Shown: positions 1 to 13,551 of the stretch, one piece after another
Numbering within the stretch: position 1 is the first letter of the stretch
Layout of the letters: each line of letters begins with the position of its first letter
Source: Penelope pileata
Lineage: Eukaryota; Chordata; Aves; Galliformes; Cracidae
Assembly (NCBI GenBank): GCA_013396635.1
Contig: WBMW01002292.1
Span: forward strand, 325 to 64,324
Direction of reading: 5' to 3'
DNA: 64,000 bases
The notes under the pieces: model-generated
What the model was told of the DNA's origin: nothing
What the model saw: the letters and a program-made list of their open reading frames with translations, nothing else
The model's database searches: none
Position numbers and translations under genes: made by a program

Positions 1-500
1 CCGGAGTGAAGCTGCTGTGCCCGTGCTGGTGCTGCGGCGCCCAGCGGAGCCCGGGCAGGTGCACCTGGGAGCGTTCGCTCGCCGTCGCTTGTGGCCTCTC
101 TGTTCAGAACGTGTGTAGTTTCTCAGGGTTGAAGTGGAAGGAAGCATCTTTGGCTAAACGCGTTTTGTACCTTTTTCCTGGAGGCGTCTGGCAGGCGTTT
201 GGCACGCTGTGTAAATGGATGATAATCGTATAAGCCTAATAAACATCAGCACGTCCCCGCTGCAGCCTAGTGGGGTGGGTTCCTCTTGCAGGGCACTTGG
301 TCAGAAAGCGACCCCCGGTGCACTCCTGGAGTGCCTTGTACACCAGCGAGGTTTCCTGGAGGGTCGGCGGCGGAGCAGCGAGCCTGGCGAGCGGTGTGCC
401 CAGCCGCTCAGTGCGGGCTGAGGGCCATGGCAAGCTGGGCATCGCTGGTTTGCCCTAATGAATTTTCGGTAGCGGAGTTCAAAGTGACTTACTTTGCTTC
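1..500. promoter_or_regulatory. CpG-rich left edge, probable shore of the EPAS1 promoter island
   Basis: The first 110 bases and positions 330-480 are GC-rich with many CpG dinucleotides (for example GCTGCGGCGCCCAGCGGAGC and TTCGCTCGCCGTCGCT), in strong contrast to the AT-rich DNA that follows. Vertebrate promoters with CpG islands usually span the first exon, so this fits the downstream part of the EPAS1 promoter island. On the minus strand at 247-256 there is a GGACGTGCTG motif, which resembles a hypoxia response element. The promoter itself is not in view. Confidence 0.45.
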
Positions 501-3500
501 TGTCGCTGCTTCAGAGTGTTTTCTCTGCTGATTCTTGGGACTGGATGTCAAAATAAAACTGGTGATCCTAAATGTAGAAGACACAGGTCTGGTCGTGGCT
601 GCAAACCCGTACATGATTCATACGAATGAGCGAGGGCACTTCCAAGGGTGAGCATTAAGGGAGTGAATAAAGGTCCATGAAGCCTCACAACAGGGTGTTT
701 ATTCAGCCTGTTTCGTACAACAGGCAGTCACAAGGCTGCTTCTGTTATTGGCTCAGGTTGCGCTTCTGTTCTGACTGTAAGTCGTGTTCGTAAAAGATGT
801 GATTTACCGAGTAAGAATTTTATCTTGTTGTTTGTCATGTGTACTTTACAGTTGGTGATGCAGTAAACACTGGTTCAGGATTGTACAAGGCTGCTTTTTC
901 ATTGAGTCACTCTATGACCATGGGATAGGGGAGCGATGGCCGCACATCCCGTGTGTTTCCCGTGTAGGCGATCTCAGTTTACCAAGAGCTGATGGGTCAC
1001 AGTGAGCGAATTGCCTCGAGTAATTCTGGGCATCGGTCTTCTGTGCAGGGCATAAAACGTGGGTACATCGTGTATCCTCTTTTGTTGGAGAGAGCAAACA
1101 ATTACAGTACAGTAAGATGTGCTTATAAAAATGTGTCATAAAAGTTTGTGGGAATTAGAAGAATTAAGTAGCGTACAAACTGAGAATGCACTGCTTCCTG
1201 CGTTCATTGTATCACCTCTTTTTACGAGAAACTCTTAATCTCTTTGGGCTTAAACTCTTACATTCGAACACAGTAAGGGAGTGAGTAGTGTCTGCTGTGG
1301 CAGTGCAGAGCTCTGTAGAAATACACTTAAGGTTCAACACAGAAACTTCACAGAACTAGGAACTCGAGCGTTTGAGTGCTAATCCCAGCTCTGTCCCTGA
1401 TTTCACATAAATATTGTGACATTCCAGTGACAGCTTTCTGTCTCTCTCAGAAGTAGGCTGATAGTTGTTATCTGGTTTACGGGATTGTTGTGTAAATTGA
1501 TGTTTGTGAAAGAACTGGGAGAATATCACATGAGTGATTTAAGATTGCGTGCCTGTGTCTCCCTGGTTATGAGAACGTGTACCTCACTCTGGGAGTACCC
1601 TGTAGCCTACTGAAGCAAGACGTATATTTTCTTAATTTTCTAGTATCATTATAAAAGAGATTTATTGCCTCAAGTTCAACAGTTGTGTTATTTGCTCAAT
1701 TTCTATCCAGATGTACAGCTGGGAACTCTAACCTGGCTGGCTAATAGCACTTATAAATCGATTTCAGGGAGAAAAGGTGGTGGTGGTAATCGAGTTTACC
1801 GATTTGCAGGCAACTCTGGAGCATATGTTTAGAAGAGCAGTTCTCTTACTGTTAAACAGATGCTCTGTGGTAGATAATCTTTGATTCTCTTAATGGGCCA
1901 TTTAAGTTGACGAGCATCCTCAGGTTCTCGTTTGAAGCTCTGTCTGTCAATGGGAAAGAGCAGTTGCATTCTCTGAAACAAGTGCTGTAGCACGTTTGAC
2001 TATACTAAAGCCATTTGTCACGTTTGAAACTAGCTGTGATTAGTATGATTATTCTGAACTTTTTTTAAACAAAATTTTCATTATCTATGGGGTCTTAAAT
2101 GTAAAGTCTGGCGTTTCTTTTAGTGCCAGTAATTAAAAACAGGGAAAATTATGAGTAAAAGGATAAAACTCAATGTGATTAAACAATAAAAAACGGGGAG
2201 AAAAAGAACTTTATGATTAGTGTGCAGCACTGCGGCAATTAGTAAATAAGTCTCAATTGATTTGGGGCAGTATTTAATATCTTGATATATTTTTTAATTA
2301 GTCATCGTGTGTTTTTGTTTATTTTATTTGAGGGGCGTTGTTATTTTGTTAGGATTGGATGGTTTGTTAGGTGGACAGTTCTGGATGGACAGCAGTGTAT
2401 GTTTGAGAAAAGCTTGAAACCAGTCTGATCAGGTGCCACTGAGTAGAATATGTAATTTGGTTTGGGCTTTGTAATTGTGTTGTTTGGGGCTCATCTTTGC
2501 TTCCAATGAGTGATTCTGCTGAGCTGAAGTCATCTTGGCTATTCCTCCCCAGGATGAGGAAACCATCCTGATGGCCCCACGCTCCAGAGCTTGCTCTTAA
2601 TGGATGAGTTCAGATGCCAGGAAATGTGAGCGTTTGGATATGCCACGGTGTTATACTGCAGGTTTCAGGAAACGTACCATCTCAGTTTTATAGCACCCAA
2701 TATGCTTTCTCTTTTAAGGTATGTTAGGATTGTCAAACACACTGCCTCTTGCTTATCTGTTATGTTGTGATGACGATGGATTAGATCATCCAGTTGCCAA
2801 TGTGGATTCTTCCTTGTATGTTTGTAAATCTCACTTAGTGTACTTCAGGATGGAGCTCTGAACACGCTTCTTAGCAAACTATTGCCGAGATTACTTGACT
2901 GTGTGAAAAAATACTTCAGGTTTTGTTATTACTCAGCGTTTCCCTGTACATAACTCTTGTATTTAATTTACTCCTGATCGTTTTTATGTTAACATCTGCC
3001 CTACAACTTCTCTTAAAGGAAATGTAATCTCCTAAATTCCTGATGAGCAATCTGCTTATGGGATGTTAACAGTATGAAGTTTGGTTTTTTGCCTCAGCAC
3101 CAAAAATGCAGGCGCTTCATCGTGCACACGTCTTCTTGAATGACTGTGGTCACTCAGTACTCATCAGTTCAACTGTGAAGTGATTGGACTTCTGCTGTTA
3201 TGTCAAGTTGGGACCAGTGGATCCTGCCTTCTGACCCACATGGCTTCTGTACGTGGTACGATGTTGTTCTGTGCTGTGGCGTGAGCTGCCTCACAGCTGG
3301 TGTATTCTCTGTCCGTAGGCCAGTTATGAAGGACTCAGCAAATTCCCCTTCTCATTCTGCTTCAAAACAGAGTGATTTTTAGTTCCCTTTGGAAGGAGGT
3401 TAAGTGATAAGTAATATAGACACCAGAGCTGGAGATTCTTGCTGTAGGTGTATTGTGACAATTATAAATGCCTGAGAATAAGTTTTTATTGAAAAGTAAT

Positions 3501-3784
3501 ACAACCTTATTGGCAATGACATTGCCAATACTTTGAGGCATCTTGAGCATGACTAGCATTCACTAGCCTTGCTGTATTTCTACAGATGTTTTTCTACCAG
3601 AGGGCAGCCCAAGGGCTGAATGAGGAATGCTAGGCTACATGTGTGTACGTCTGTTTCTGCCTGCAATTGCATGTGACAGGTTGTGCTGAACTCTGACTTG
3701 GTGTCCAGGTCTGCTTAGAAAGTTCATTTGCAGCTGCCCAGCTCCTAGGGCTTCCATCCATAAAGCTGAAGTGAAAACAAGCAC
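501..3784. other. Intronic sequence without recognised feature
   Basis: The sequence is AT-rich with scattered short open frames and no family-like protein. CpGs remain somewhat frequent to about 1060 and then become sparse. No repeat of a recognised family was seen. Confidence 0.7.
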
Positions 3785-5044
3785 AGCTCCCTCAATCTTT
3801 CTTCATATGTGCTCCAGCCCTCTGATCATCTTCATGGCCTTTCTCTGGACCTGCTCCAACAGCTCCACGTCTTTCTTCTGTTGGGAGCCCCGGGCCTGGA
3901 TGCAGTGCTCCCGATGGGGTCCCACATGGGCAGAGTAGAGAGGGACAGTCACCTCCTTCGCCCTGCTGCCCACCTCTCTGTTGATGCAGCCCAGGACACA
4001 GTTGGCCTGCTGGGCTGGAGGCACACACTGCTGGCTCACATCCAGCTTTTCATCCACCAGGACTCCCAAGTCCTTCTCTGCAGGACTGCTCTCAATGAGG
4101 AGTTCTCCCAACCTGTACACGTGTCTGGGATTGCCCTGACCCAGGTGCAACACTTTGTACTTGGCCTTGTTGAATCTCGTTAGGTTTACGTGGGCTCGCT
4201 TTTGAAGCCTGTCCAGGTCCCTCTGGATGGCATCCCTTCCTTCTGGAGTACCAACTGCACTACTCAACTTGGTGTCATCAGCAAACTGGCTGAGCATACA
4301 CTCAATTTCATTGTCTATGTCATTGATAAGGATGTTGAAGAGCACCGGTCTCAAGACTGACCCCTGGGGGACACCGCTCATGACTGACCTCCGGCTGGAC
4401 ATAGAGCCATTGACCACAACCCTCTGGCCGTGACCATCCATGCAATTCTTTATCCACTGAATAGTGCAGCCTTCAAGGCCATCTCTTTCCAGCTTAGAGA
4501 TAAGGATGTGGTGTGGGACCATGTCAAAGGCCTTGCAGAAGTCCGGATAGATGACATCAGTTGCCCTTCCTTTGTCCACCGATGCCCTCACTCCACCATA
4601 GAAGGCCACCAGATTGGTCAGGCACGACCTTCCCTTTGTTGAAGCTTTGCTGGCTGTCTCGGATCACCTTCTTGTCTTGCATGTGCCTTAATGCCTCTTC
4701 CAGGAGGATGTGCACTGTGATCTTTCCAGGCACAGACATAGGCTCACCAGCCTGTAGTTGCCTGGGTCTTCCTTTCTCCCTTTCTTAAAAGTAGAAATGA
4801 TGTTTCTTTTTTTCCAGTCTCCCGGGTCTTTGCTTGACAGCCATGATTTTCAAATACAATGGAGCGTGGCTTTGCAACCACATCAGCCAGTTCCTCCTGG
4901 ACCCTGTGGTGCGTGTCATCTGGCCCCATCAACTTTTTCGCATTCAGTCTCATGATGCTGTCTCTTAGTTGCTCCACTCTTACAGTGGGGGAAATATTGT
5001 TCACCCAACCCTTCCCTAGAGGTTCATGGATGTGAGAGACATTC
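3785..5044 (-). mobile_element. CR1 LINE, internal fragment with reverse transcriptase region
   Basis: On the minus strand this encodes the CR1 ORF2 reverse transcriptase in pieces. The right end gives [20 protein letters not shown] and ELADVVAKP; further in are [40 protein letters not shown] and the catalytic FADD box within [12 protein letters not shown]; the C-terminal part ends [19 protein letters not shown]. One open frame of 268 codons survives at 3803-4609, but the upstream part has shifted frame between 4600 and 4800, so the element is inactive. CR1 elements are usually cut at the 5' end. This one also lacks the 3' tail with ATTCTATGAT-type repeats, because recognisable sequence stops near 3785. 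Confidence 0.93.
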
Positions 5045-8000
5045 TGACATTGCATCAAATTTCTCTGTAACTTTTGGAAAAGCACTGGTTAAACTTATTG
5101 TATTGTACAAAGAGTACTTACTGTGCAAGGAGTTAAATACTGTATTGGGATCTATTAAATCTGTTACTCCGCTTAATGATACAGAAACATGCTCTTTAAT
5201 TTCAAATGCAAAAAGCATTAGAGTAGGCAAATAAGCAATGAAAGAACAGGTTGAATTTAAAAATTATTTGGATATATGGAATGGTTTTGTTCCTTTAAAC
5301 CTATTTGTGAAATCCAGTGATCCTGTTCTGTTAATTGTACCAGTATGCATAGTGCTATGTACATATATCTCAGTAGTTAGAAATAATTTTACTCCTAGTA
5401 CCTGCCACAATGTAGACAGACCTTTACTCTTAAATTAGACAAAAATAAAAGTACAGTTATTATGTAGCTGGTACTTTTTATTCTCATTTGTCAGTCTTGT
5501 GCTCCATTTGCTTTAAAGGACATACAATAGTTAACTGCTTGGGGTAAAATCTTGACTGTTTGTGTAAGAGAAAATAACTGCCTTCTTGGATTTGCAGGGC
5601 TACTTTGCATGGGGACTCTTTCTGAAGTAGGTAAAATAGGAAACTGTATTTTACTGTGCCTTTGGAAAGTAGTTTAATGAGGTACAGTAGGCCAATTGGC
5701 TGATAAAAAAAGTAATGTTCCAGAGAAACTCTCATTTAATTATGCTTTTTACTTCTTGAGCTCAAATCTAATTATGATTTTGGTTCTTTTGTCTGTGACT
5801 TTATTTAGCTTTAGAAAATTTAGCTGAAACAAAATCTACCATAATATATTTTGATTAAATGTGCATATTTAGGTCTTAAAGCAGTTAGACTTGTAATTTA
5901 ATTTACTTGACTGTTATTGCAAGGAGTTTGGAGTAGGATAAAGTATCCATTGTGCTCCTCTGTCCATTGCATTACATGACACAGCAAATACTCAATATTC
6001 CATTCTATAGAAACTCATCAAATGTTTTGCCAGGGAAGAAGCAAAGTTGCTTTAGTTGAATTTTTATGTCTGATCTTCAGTCAAAGAGGTGCCCTGGTCT
6101 TGACCCTTCCTCTGTGCATGAGTATGTGGAATCAGCAGTATTCTTTGATTAGGGGAATGTTTAGGGCGTTGCCTCCAAAAAGATTGTCTAAAAAATTCAG
6201 AAACCTTACAAATGCTTTATGTTAGCCTGTGGGTGTGCAATTAATACTGGCTTATTGCAGCTTTATGAATAAGTTCTGTGCGTCTGTGTAGAAGGAAAAA
6301 AGACTTATTTTGTTTCTGCTTCCAAGTGGGACAAAAACAGGGTAATAGAGGTCCTTAGCATTTTTCTCTTTCATTCCTAATACAAATATGTTGAAACACA
6401 CCCCCCAAGTTAAAAATGTTTCTTCATCCTGCTGTGTATGCATTGTATTGTGATCTGCTTGCAAGCACATAAACATTTAGTATCATGTATTTTTAAATCT
6501 CAAGTATTTATTGTGTATCTGTAGAACCAAACTGAAAGATCTCAACAATTTATTTTTTTTCCAACAAGATGCAGGAGAAGTAAACACATTTCTAAAAGTG
6601 TATCTTGTCCATGCCTCCTCCCAATTCTTGAGACCCATCCCTCGATCTCAGCAGTGACCCACATGAATTTAAAACCTGGCCAGAATGCACACAGGCTGCA
6701 AAGTAGATGCAACCCAGCTGTGGCTGTTGATAGGATATATAGCTGGGATATTTTTGTTTGTTTGTTTTCTTTCTATATCATCAGTAAGCTTAAGAGTTAG
6801 TGCCCCACCAAGATCTTATGATAACTCACAGCAACTAATGTGTCTTCTCAGCTATTTTTTTTTCAGCTGGCTGTAGTGGAGATGAGGTCACCCTCTATTT
6901 CTCTATTTCCACAGTTGGAAATGTGGTGGAACAAAGGTGATGTTGAGAGTGATGATTCTCCCACAAATATCTGCTTTGGCACTTCAGATCTGCAAGATAA
7001 AGGACACATTTATGAAATAAGTGATGGGAAGAAGATGCTGTTTCTTATTGATCTGAACTGGTATAAAACCTTCCTTAAATTTCTTTGAACTCGAAAACTA
7101 ATTTCTGCAGCCCCTTTTGTGTTGGCATAACTGTAGCTTTTCCCTGCTGTGGGGGCTGCTCTGTTGGCTAGCACACCCTGTGAGCTGTTCGTAACCTGCC
7201 ACTCTGTGTGCCTATGACCTGTCTAACATGTTGGATGTCTTGTTGATCTTGGCATGGGGGCCACCCCTAGAGCCTGGAGCCACAGCATGGTGGTTGGGGG
7301 GGGGGAGGGTACACTGGGTGATGGTGCTGTCAAGGCTGCCACACATGGTTGTGTCCATCTTGGGGTGCAGGATGAACCCCACTGGTAACTCATTCATTTT
7401 GTCTGCTACTGAACTGCTCCAGTGGGTTGCCCTGGGACTGCTTCTACAGAAAAGCTATCAGTACTGCATGCCTAAGTACCCTCTGTTGTCTACCTCTGTA
7501 CTTATTTATTCTAATTGCTTGCCCCCTCTTGCTTTCTTCTCCTCTGCAGCTCCAATAGGGCAGTAAGCTTAAGCAGTACAGCATCCCTTTACATCTGGAT
7601 ATGAATCACTGCATGTAGTCAAGTATTTATACAAAATTTTACAAATAACATTTTAGAAGTGGAGTCTGAGCAGGCTGACCCCTTCTTTTTTTTTCTTTGT
7701 TTGTTTGTTTGTTTCAGGAAATTGTATTATCTAATGAGAGGCTGAAAATAGTAGGAGTATGGGGAGTTTTTCTATTTTAAAACTGAGCAGCTCTCTTGGT
7801 GGATGAATCATGTGGGTGTAACATACGGCATTTGATAACAAGCAGTCGGAAGGTGTATGTGCAGTAAGATTACCAGGATCATTTAGAACCTATTTGAAAT
7901 AGCTGAAACATGAACTTAATCTATTGTAAATATGTGTTACTCATAGTCTAATATATCAAAATACATTGGTTAGAGTTAAGCAAATGAAGGCGAAATACAG

Positions 8001-11000
8001 CATACAAGTTTTTAATAATGGGTTGCTAAACACTGGAAGAGCTGTAAATATACTTGGTGGAGCTGGGCACTTTTTAAAATTAAAGCTTGCGGTAAAATAT
8101 TTTCTTGAAAAATAACTTTCCAAGGAGGAAATGAGAGCTTATATTAGACTAAAATAAAGAGATGGGATTGAGAAATTGTCAAAACATTTGGAGAGCGCTG
8201 AAACGTTCTACATTTTACTTCATTTTAATAAGCTTTCTGAATTCTGGTGTTGGGCTATATTACTCATCTAAAACTGGATAATTTAACTATAATTTGAAAG
8301 AAACTTAGGTAGTATTCAACCTCTTTAGAATAAAATATCTTTTTCTGGTATTTGGCTTGATTTCTTTCTTTTTAAGATTTTCTTTTTTTTTCTGCTGAGA
8401 GCCATGGTGCACATGGTACACATCTGTTTTGGTGGCTCGACCTGAATCAAGTTCCTGCCTTCCTTTCAGGAAAGCTCATTTTAAGTTTATCTACTGGACC
8501 AAAATACTAAATATCCCTTCTATGTTACTGATGGAGCCTTTGTCACTTGAGGTCTTGAACTCAGAACAGGCTCAGTCCTTCAAAAATGGGAATTGCTCAA
8601 GCAAGTTATTGGGTCCAATGAAAATATTTGGTCATCTTTGGATTGGTGTAGGCAGGAAGAGTGACTCGTGGATGAGAAAGGTCTTCTCTAGCTTTTCTTA
8701 TGGGAACAGCTTTTTGAAAACTAGTGTAGTGAAAAACGTAGCAGTAAAGAACACCCTGGCCTGCATCTGCAGTTCACAATGTTACTAATGAGAAAGTCAA
8801 AATGTGGAAGAGATGAAAGAAACCCCATGTTGCTGAATTTGTAACTCACTTGTTCTCAAAGGACTGATAAGTTTAGAGTCATGTTCTTGAAAACCTGCCT
8901 ACATACGGTGAGAGGGAGAAATGTTTGTCTTTCCCATGAAAACTGTTGCTTTAAGTAACAGATAGAATAGTATCTTGAAATGCACTGATTCACCTTTGCC
9001 CTTGCACATGTGTTTTCTGTAGGTAGGCAGGTTCTGAGTCCCCTAATTTGTACTATTCTATATACAGAAGGTGATTTGCTGAATTACTGCCTTTTAGGAA
9101 CCTAGTGCAATGGCCCAAATTAGTTGCATGAAATCTGAAAAAAAAAAAAAAAATAGTTCTCATCCCTTTTCTTTTCTGGAAAGGGAAAGCTGTTGCTAAT
9201 TTGTAGTGTCAGAGGTCTTATTAACTTTTTAAAACAATACTAGAAAAAATCCATTAGGAGTTGAAAGATGTGGTGCAAGTCATCTCAGAGTAGAAAAAAT
9301 ACTACATAGTGTTTTTCCTTTAAAAGATGCGTTTGTAAGCTAAATACTGATTAGCTAATAAACTGAGGGGAAGCATGAAGTCGCGTGGTTATGAAGTACT
9401 TTTTCTCAAGGTGGTGGAAGTGTGTTTAAAGAACATGCCTTGTGTTTTGTTTACATCATTAGCATATCTGAAGTCTTTAATGCCATAAAATGGTACTTAA
9501 ACTCTTGCTATCGCTGCTGTCTTCTCACTTGCATTTGTGTGATAAACTACAAAGCAGCCCCATTCAGCCATTGTTTTTTGGACATTGTAGTGGCTGTTGT
9601 TGGTCCTTTAGCCCTCTCCATTCACCATTGTATTACCCTCTCTGTGAGTAAATTCTTGGTGTTACTGGCTACTTGTTGTCACAATACTTCAAAGGTCTTT
9701 GAGACATTAACAAACACTAGAAAAAAAGCTCTCTGAATTTTTGCATTTTTAAACGCGGAATGCTGCTACGAATGTGCCAAACTTTAAATGTCATGGACTT
9801 CATTGCAAATACCAGAATGTCTTCTGATACTACATGTTGTTGTTCCTGGTTAGAATTTCATATGCCGTTATGATAAAACAAGATGTTTGTTGAGTGATGT
9901 CAATGAAAGTATGATGAGACTTACGTAATTATGGAGAGTATTGCCTTTGAAACTTGTATGAATTTTGCTGAGAACAAAGATGTTTTTTAACTGATATGTG
10001 GAATACCAGAATCATATATACAAGTGTGAGAAGAAATTCTCACATTGGATGGCTTCACTGTGTCACGACTTTTTAGACAATATTTCTCTGGAATACAAAT
10101 CCAATGACCAATAATAGTTATGCTCTGCTCCCAGATTTTAACAGAACACCATGTTGCCTCATGCATTTTGTAATCTGTGAGAGAATTGGTGGAATTCCTG
10201 TAAAGATTTTACCAGATGATTATTCTGTCAAGGCTGTATTTGCCCACTTCCCCTAAGGGATGAGCCCCTGGGAATGGCCTCCTGCATGTTGCCCTCGCCA
10301 GGAGAGAGCTTGCTTTGAAGGGTCAGGCTGTGCTCACTGCTTGCTCTAGCTGTCCCTGGCTTTTCCCATCCCTCCTTAAAGAGAATCTCTGCAAGGGAAG
10401 CCTCACAATGGAATGTAGGTTTTGGGTTTACTTCTTCCAGTGTTTCTCCATGCCAACCAGGGTGACCCATTTCCCATTGTCCTTTTAAGGGGATTCTTGT
10501 ACTTTGGGGAATGCAGACAGTTGGAATTGGCCAACTTTTGCCTGCAAGATGAGTGAATTTTACTTTCAGAGGAGGAAGCCAGTTCCTCATTGCTTTCCTA
10601 CCCCGTCTGGTCAAGAAGACAATAATGTCTGGTCTTAACAAAATAGCATTTCTTACATTTTAAAGAAAATGTGTCAACTCCTTTTATTGTTTTCAGCAGC
10701 TAACTGCTGCACTTGTGCAGGAGTGATTGGAGGAATATTTGTTTGACTGACGGAACACCTTTCTGGTGGTTTGATCCAGCTGGGAGTGGGCTGTTTATGT
10801 GCTAAGGGAGTAAGGTTATCGGTTGCACTTAACAAATTCAGCTGTAGTTTCTTTTCCCTCTGAAAATGATTTGAAGGATCAAATGGCAGTGTTACTGCCA
10901 TTACTAATCAGAGGGACGTTTTAATGAGAACATCCTTTCCTTAAAATGTCTCAGCACTGCTTCTGGCTTTTACATAACAGCAAAGCTGTATTTGCCTTCC

Positions 11001-13029
11001 CCGTGATTCACAAGAGGGACTATCCTATTCACTTAGGCATGTGCTGACCTGAAAGTGGAATAGAAGCAAGTGCAGGTAACTTGAGGGAAACTTAATGCTG
11101 CTGTTTCGAAATGCCCATTATTTTCCGCTTAAGAAAAAACAACCCCCTCAACCCTTGTTTTGTTTGTTAACCACACGGCTGGCCCAGACAAAGCCTCTCT
11201 GAAACGGAGAACCTGGGCCAAAGCAGAACATAATAAGCAGCTAAGCTAAATAAAACCTTTTTTTTTTTTTTTAAATTCTGTCTTTTGGGCTGATTCTTTG
11301 CACTCAGAGCTGACTGTTCAAATGGTATCTGGTTGCTGAACAGCTGCTTTAGAAGGCAGCTGTCACCTCTACAGCTTCTCCTGCCCTCGCCTTTCTCCAC
11401 TGTGCCCTCTCTGAAGGCCATGCTGCCCACCTGGGGCACCCAGTGCATTGGTAGCATGGCTGGGTCCGGGTGGTTGATCTCTGTCATTAATCCTTGCTTC
11501 TCAGTCTGGAAAACTGGTATGCTAGTATATCCTTAATTCCACCCTTATTTAGGCTATAAGCTTATTGAAGTGGAGACTTTCTATTTCTAGGCCTCATACA
11601 ATACCATAGCAGTGTTTAGCAAGAAGCTTGTGTGATAAACCTGACTTGAAAACGCTCAAGCAGGAGGTTGTCAAATCATATGGAAGGAGCTAGATTATCT
11701 CTTGCTCCCCTGGTTATTTGCTTTCTTTACTACACCACTCCATGTTATCCCTCAATATGCAGGTTACACCCATATACTGACGCGTGACCTAAGCCCTCAT
11801 TTACGTCACCTTCACATTGGGCCCTCCTGCCGTCCGAGATCAATGTGCAGTTTAAGAGATGGAGGGTGGAGGGGCAGGGAGCTGTACCAACCTGAGCATG
11901 TTTGGGAGGTGGTAACCCCCCCGGTTCCTTCAGATTTCATCACGATGTGGGCAGGTGAGCAACCCAACACTGCAACAAGGACAAAAAGAAGGATCCAATT
12001 GTTGCACCGAAGCTGGAGCACCCCACAGATGGGGGTCTTGGCAGTGCTTCAAACGGCAACTGTTTTGGTCTCCATTTCTTTGAACTGAGAGCTGCAATGG
12101 AGGAGAGCAGTGCTGAATTTCAGGGTGAGCCTGCAGTGGTTGTAGAGAGGTGAGCATACGCAAGCTCCTTCCACAGGCCCATGGGTCTCCATTCAGGATA
12201 AGGTTCTCCTGCCTTCACGTGGCAGGCAGGCCTGGAGAGGGAGCAGGCACATTCCTCTGCCTAAGCAAGAGAGTGAGGAAAAGCACAGTGTTTTGTACAG
12301 GCTTTTATTGGCAGCTTTGCATACCGTATAAGCAGGCCTCAAAAAAGATAAAGCAAGAAGCTGCGTTATCTGCGCAGCACTGTTCCTGTCTCTTTGCCTG
12401 CCAAAGCTTAGAACAACTTCCACACCCCACCCCACAAAACTGAATTCTGCCAAAAACACAGAATAGCACAATGCCAGCTTCTCGAAAATGAAGTCATGAA
12501 CTGCAGTGACCAGTACTTTCACTTTCTGGATTTTTTTTATTATTTTTTTAAGGATGACAGATGTTGCTTATTCTAAGAGTAGTGGCTTCTCGGTGCTCTT
12601 CACACCTGGGAAATACAACGAGCAGAATGCTGCAGGGAGCAAAGTCTGCTTTGCAGGTCACAGTAAAGGTTTCAGGTGTAATGATGGCTGATGTGGAGCA
12701 GAAGTCCAGCTAAAGGCAAAGCTGAAAGATAAGGGTGTCAGGAGCCTGCCATGCAAAAAACTTTAAGAGGAAATCATGCCAACATGAAGTCATTGTTAAG
12801 TGTTCCTTTGGAGGGAGTCAATGTAATGAATGTGGTGCAAGCATAAAATGATTTCGTGTTGTATTGTGCTTTGATTATGTTACAGTCACGGAGTGAACCT
12901 AGTGAGTCATTTGTGTGCTGCTTTCTGTTGGGTTTCTTAGTTTGCATTTGTACCTTATGTAGCAGATTGAGTGCTCTGGCTTTTGTACCAAAATAACTCC
13001 AGCTCCTGAATCTTTGAAGTCTGATAATA
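5045..13029. other. Intronic sequence with simple repeats only
   Basis: Eight kilobases of AT-rich sequence. Items seen are a G run near 7298-7306, a TTTG microsatellite (7696-7714), an A run (9138-9153), and a T run near 11261. Two minus-strand open frames at 10228-10641 and 10674-10901 have no recognised relatives. No CR1 tail was found here. Confidence 0.65.
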
Positions 13030-13031
13030 TA

Positions 13032-13549
13032 TGAGGGCTGCTACAAAAGTAATGCCTCCTATTTTTTATTATGTTGGCCCATGACATCAGAGCTGGATGT
13101 TGGTGGTATGACAGTAGATGTTTAACCTTCCTACCAATATTCTGTTCAATTTTGTTGCCATGTGACAGATGGCAGCAGAGGGGCACTCTGACCAAATGGT
13201 GTCTGACATGGAAGCGCGGATGAAATGGCTCCCAGTGACATTCATTGATGTTTGCTGAATGTTTCTGGAGACCGAACAGTGGATGTGAGTGCAGTGAGGC
13301 AGTGGGGTGTGGCAACAGCGATGTGAAAGACAAGCCACATTCTGGATGGCCATGCAGGTTTTTACAAGGATGGCATGCAGGCTCTTGTCCATTGCTGGTT
13401 AAAATGCTGAGCTAATGGTGGCGACTATTTTCAAAAATGATTTTTTGTAGGTGAGAATTTGCTCTATCAAACAGTATTATTGTGCTCTTTGTATGTGTTG
13501 TAGTTTCCATGGAAATAAAGAGGAAGCATTACTTTTGGAGCAATCTACT
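13032..13549. mobile_element. Short mariner-type DNA transposon copy (Galluhop-like), inactive
   Basis: The left end reads TGAGGGCTGCTACAAAAGTA and the right end is its imperfect inverted copy (reverse complement AGTAGATTGCTCCAAAAGTA). The element is flanked by TA on both sides (13030-13031 and 13550-13551), the target duplication of Tc1/mariner elements. The start is the familiar avian mariner sequence with ATGCCTCCTATTTTTTATTATG as far as 13070. Inside, a decayed plus-strand transposase N-terminus can be made out: a start ATG near 13209, then broken frames whose pieces include VKDKPHSG-like residues near 13325. At 518 bp it is far shorter than a full mariner of about 1.3 kb, so most of the transposase has been lost. 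It cannot move by itself. Confidence 0.88.
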
Positions 13550-13551
13550 TA

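Noticed and set aside
1..233. A 75-codon + frame at the left edge as EPAS1 exon 1
   Set aside because: It begins with GTG rather than ATG and does not encode the short lysine-rich EPAS1 N-terminus.
3809..4183. A 124-codon + frame
   Set aside because: It is the antisense shadow of the CR1 reverse transcriptase on the minus strand.
10228..10901. Two neighbouring minus-strand frames (137 and 75 codons) considered as a retroviral or gene fragment
   Set aside because: They are in different frames, have no recognisable motif and no LTR or poly-A context; lengths are within chance.
12899..13392. Minus-strand frames of 144 and 101 codons
   Set aside because: They run through the mariner copy antisense to its decayed transposase and have no motif of their own.
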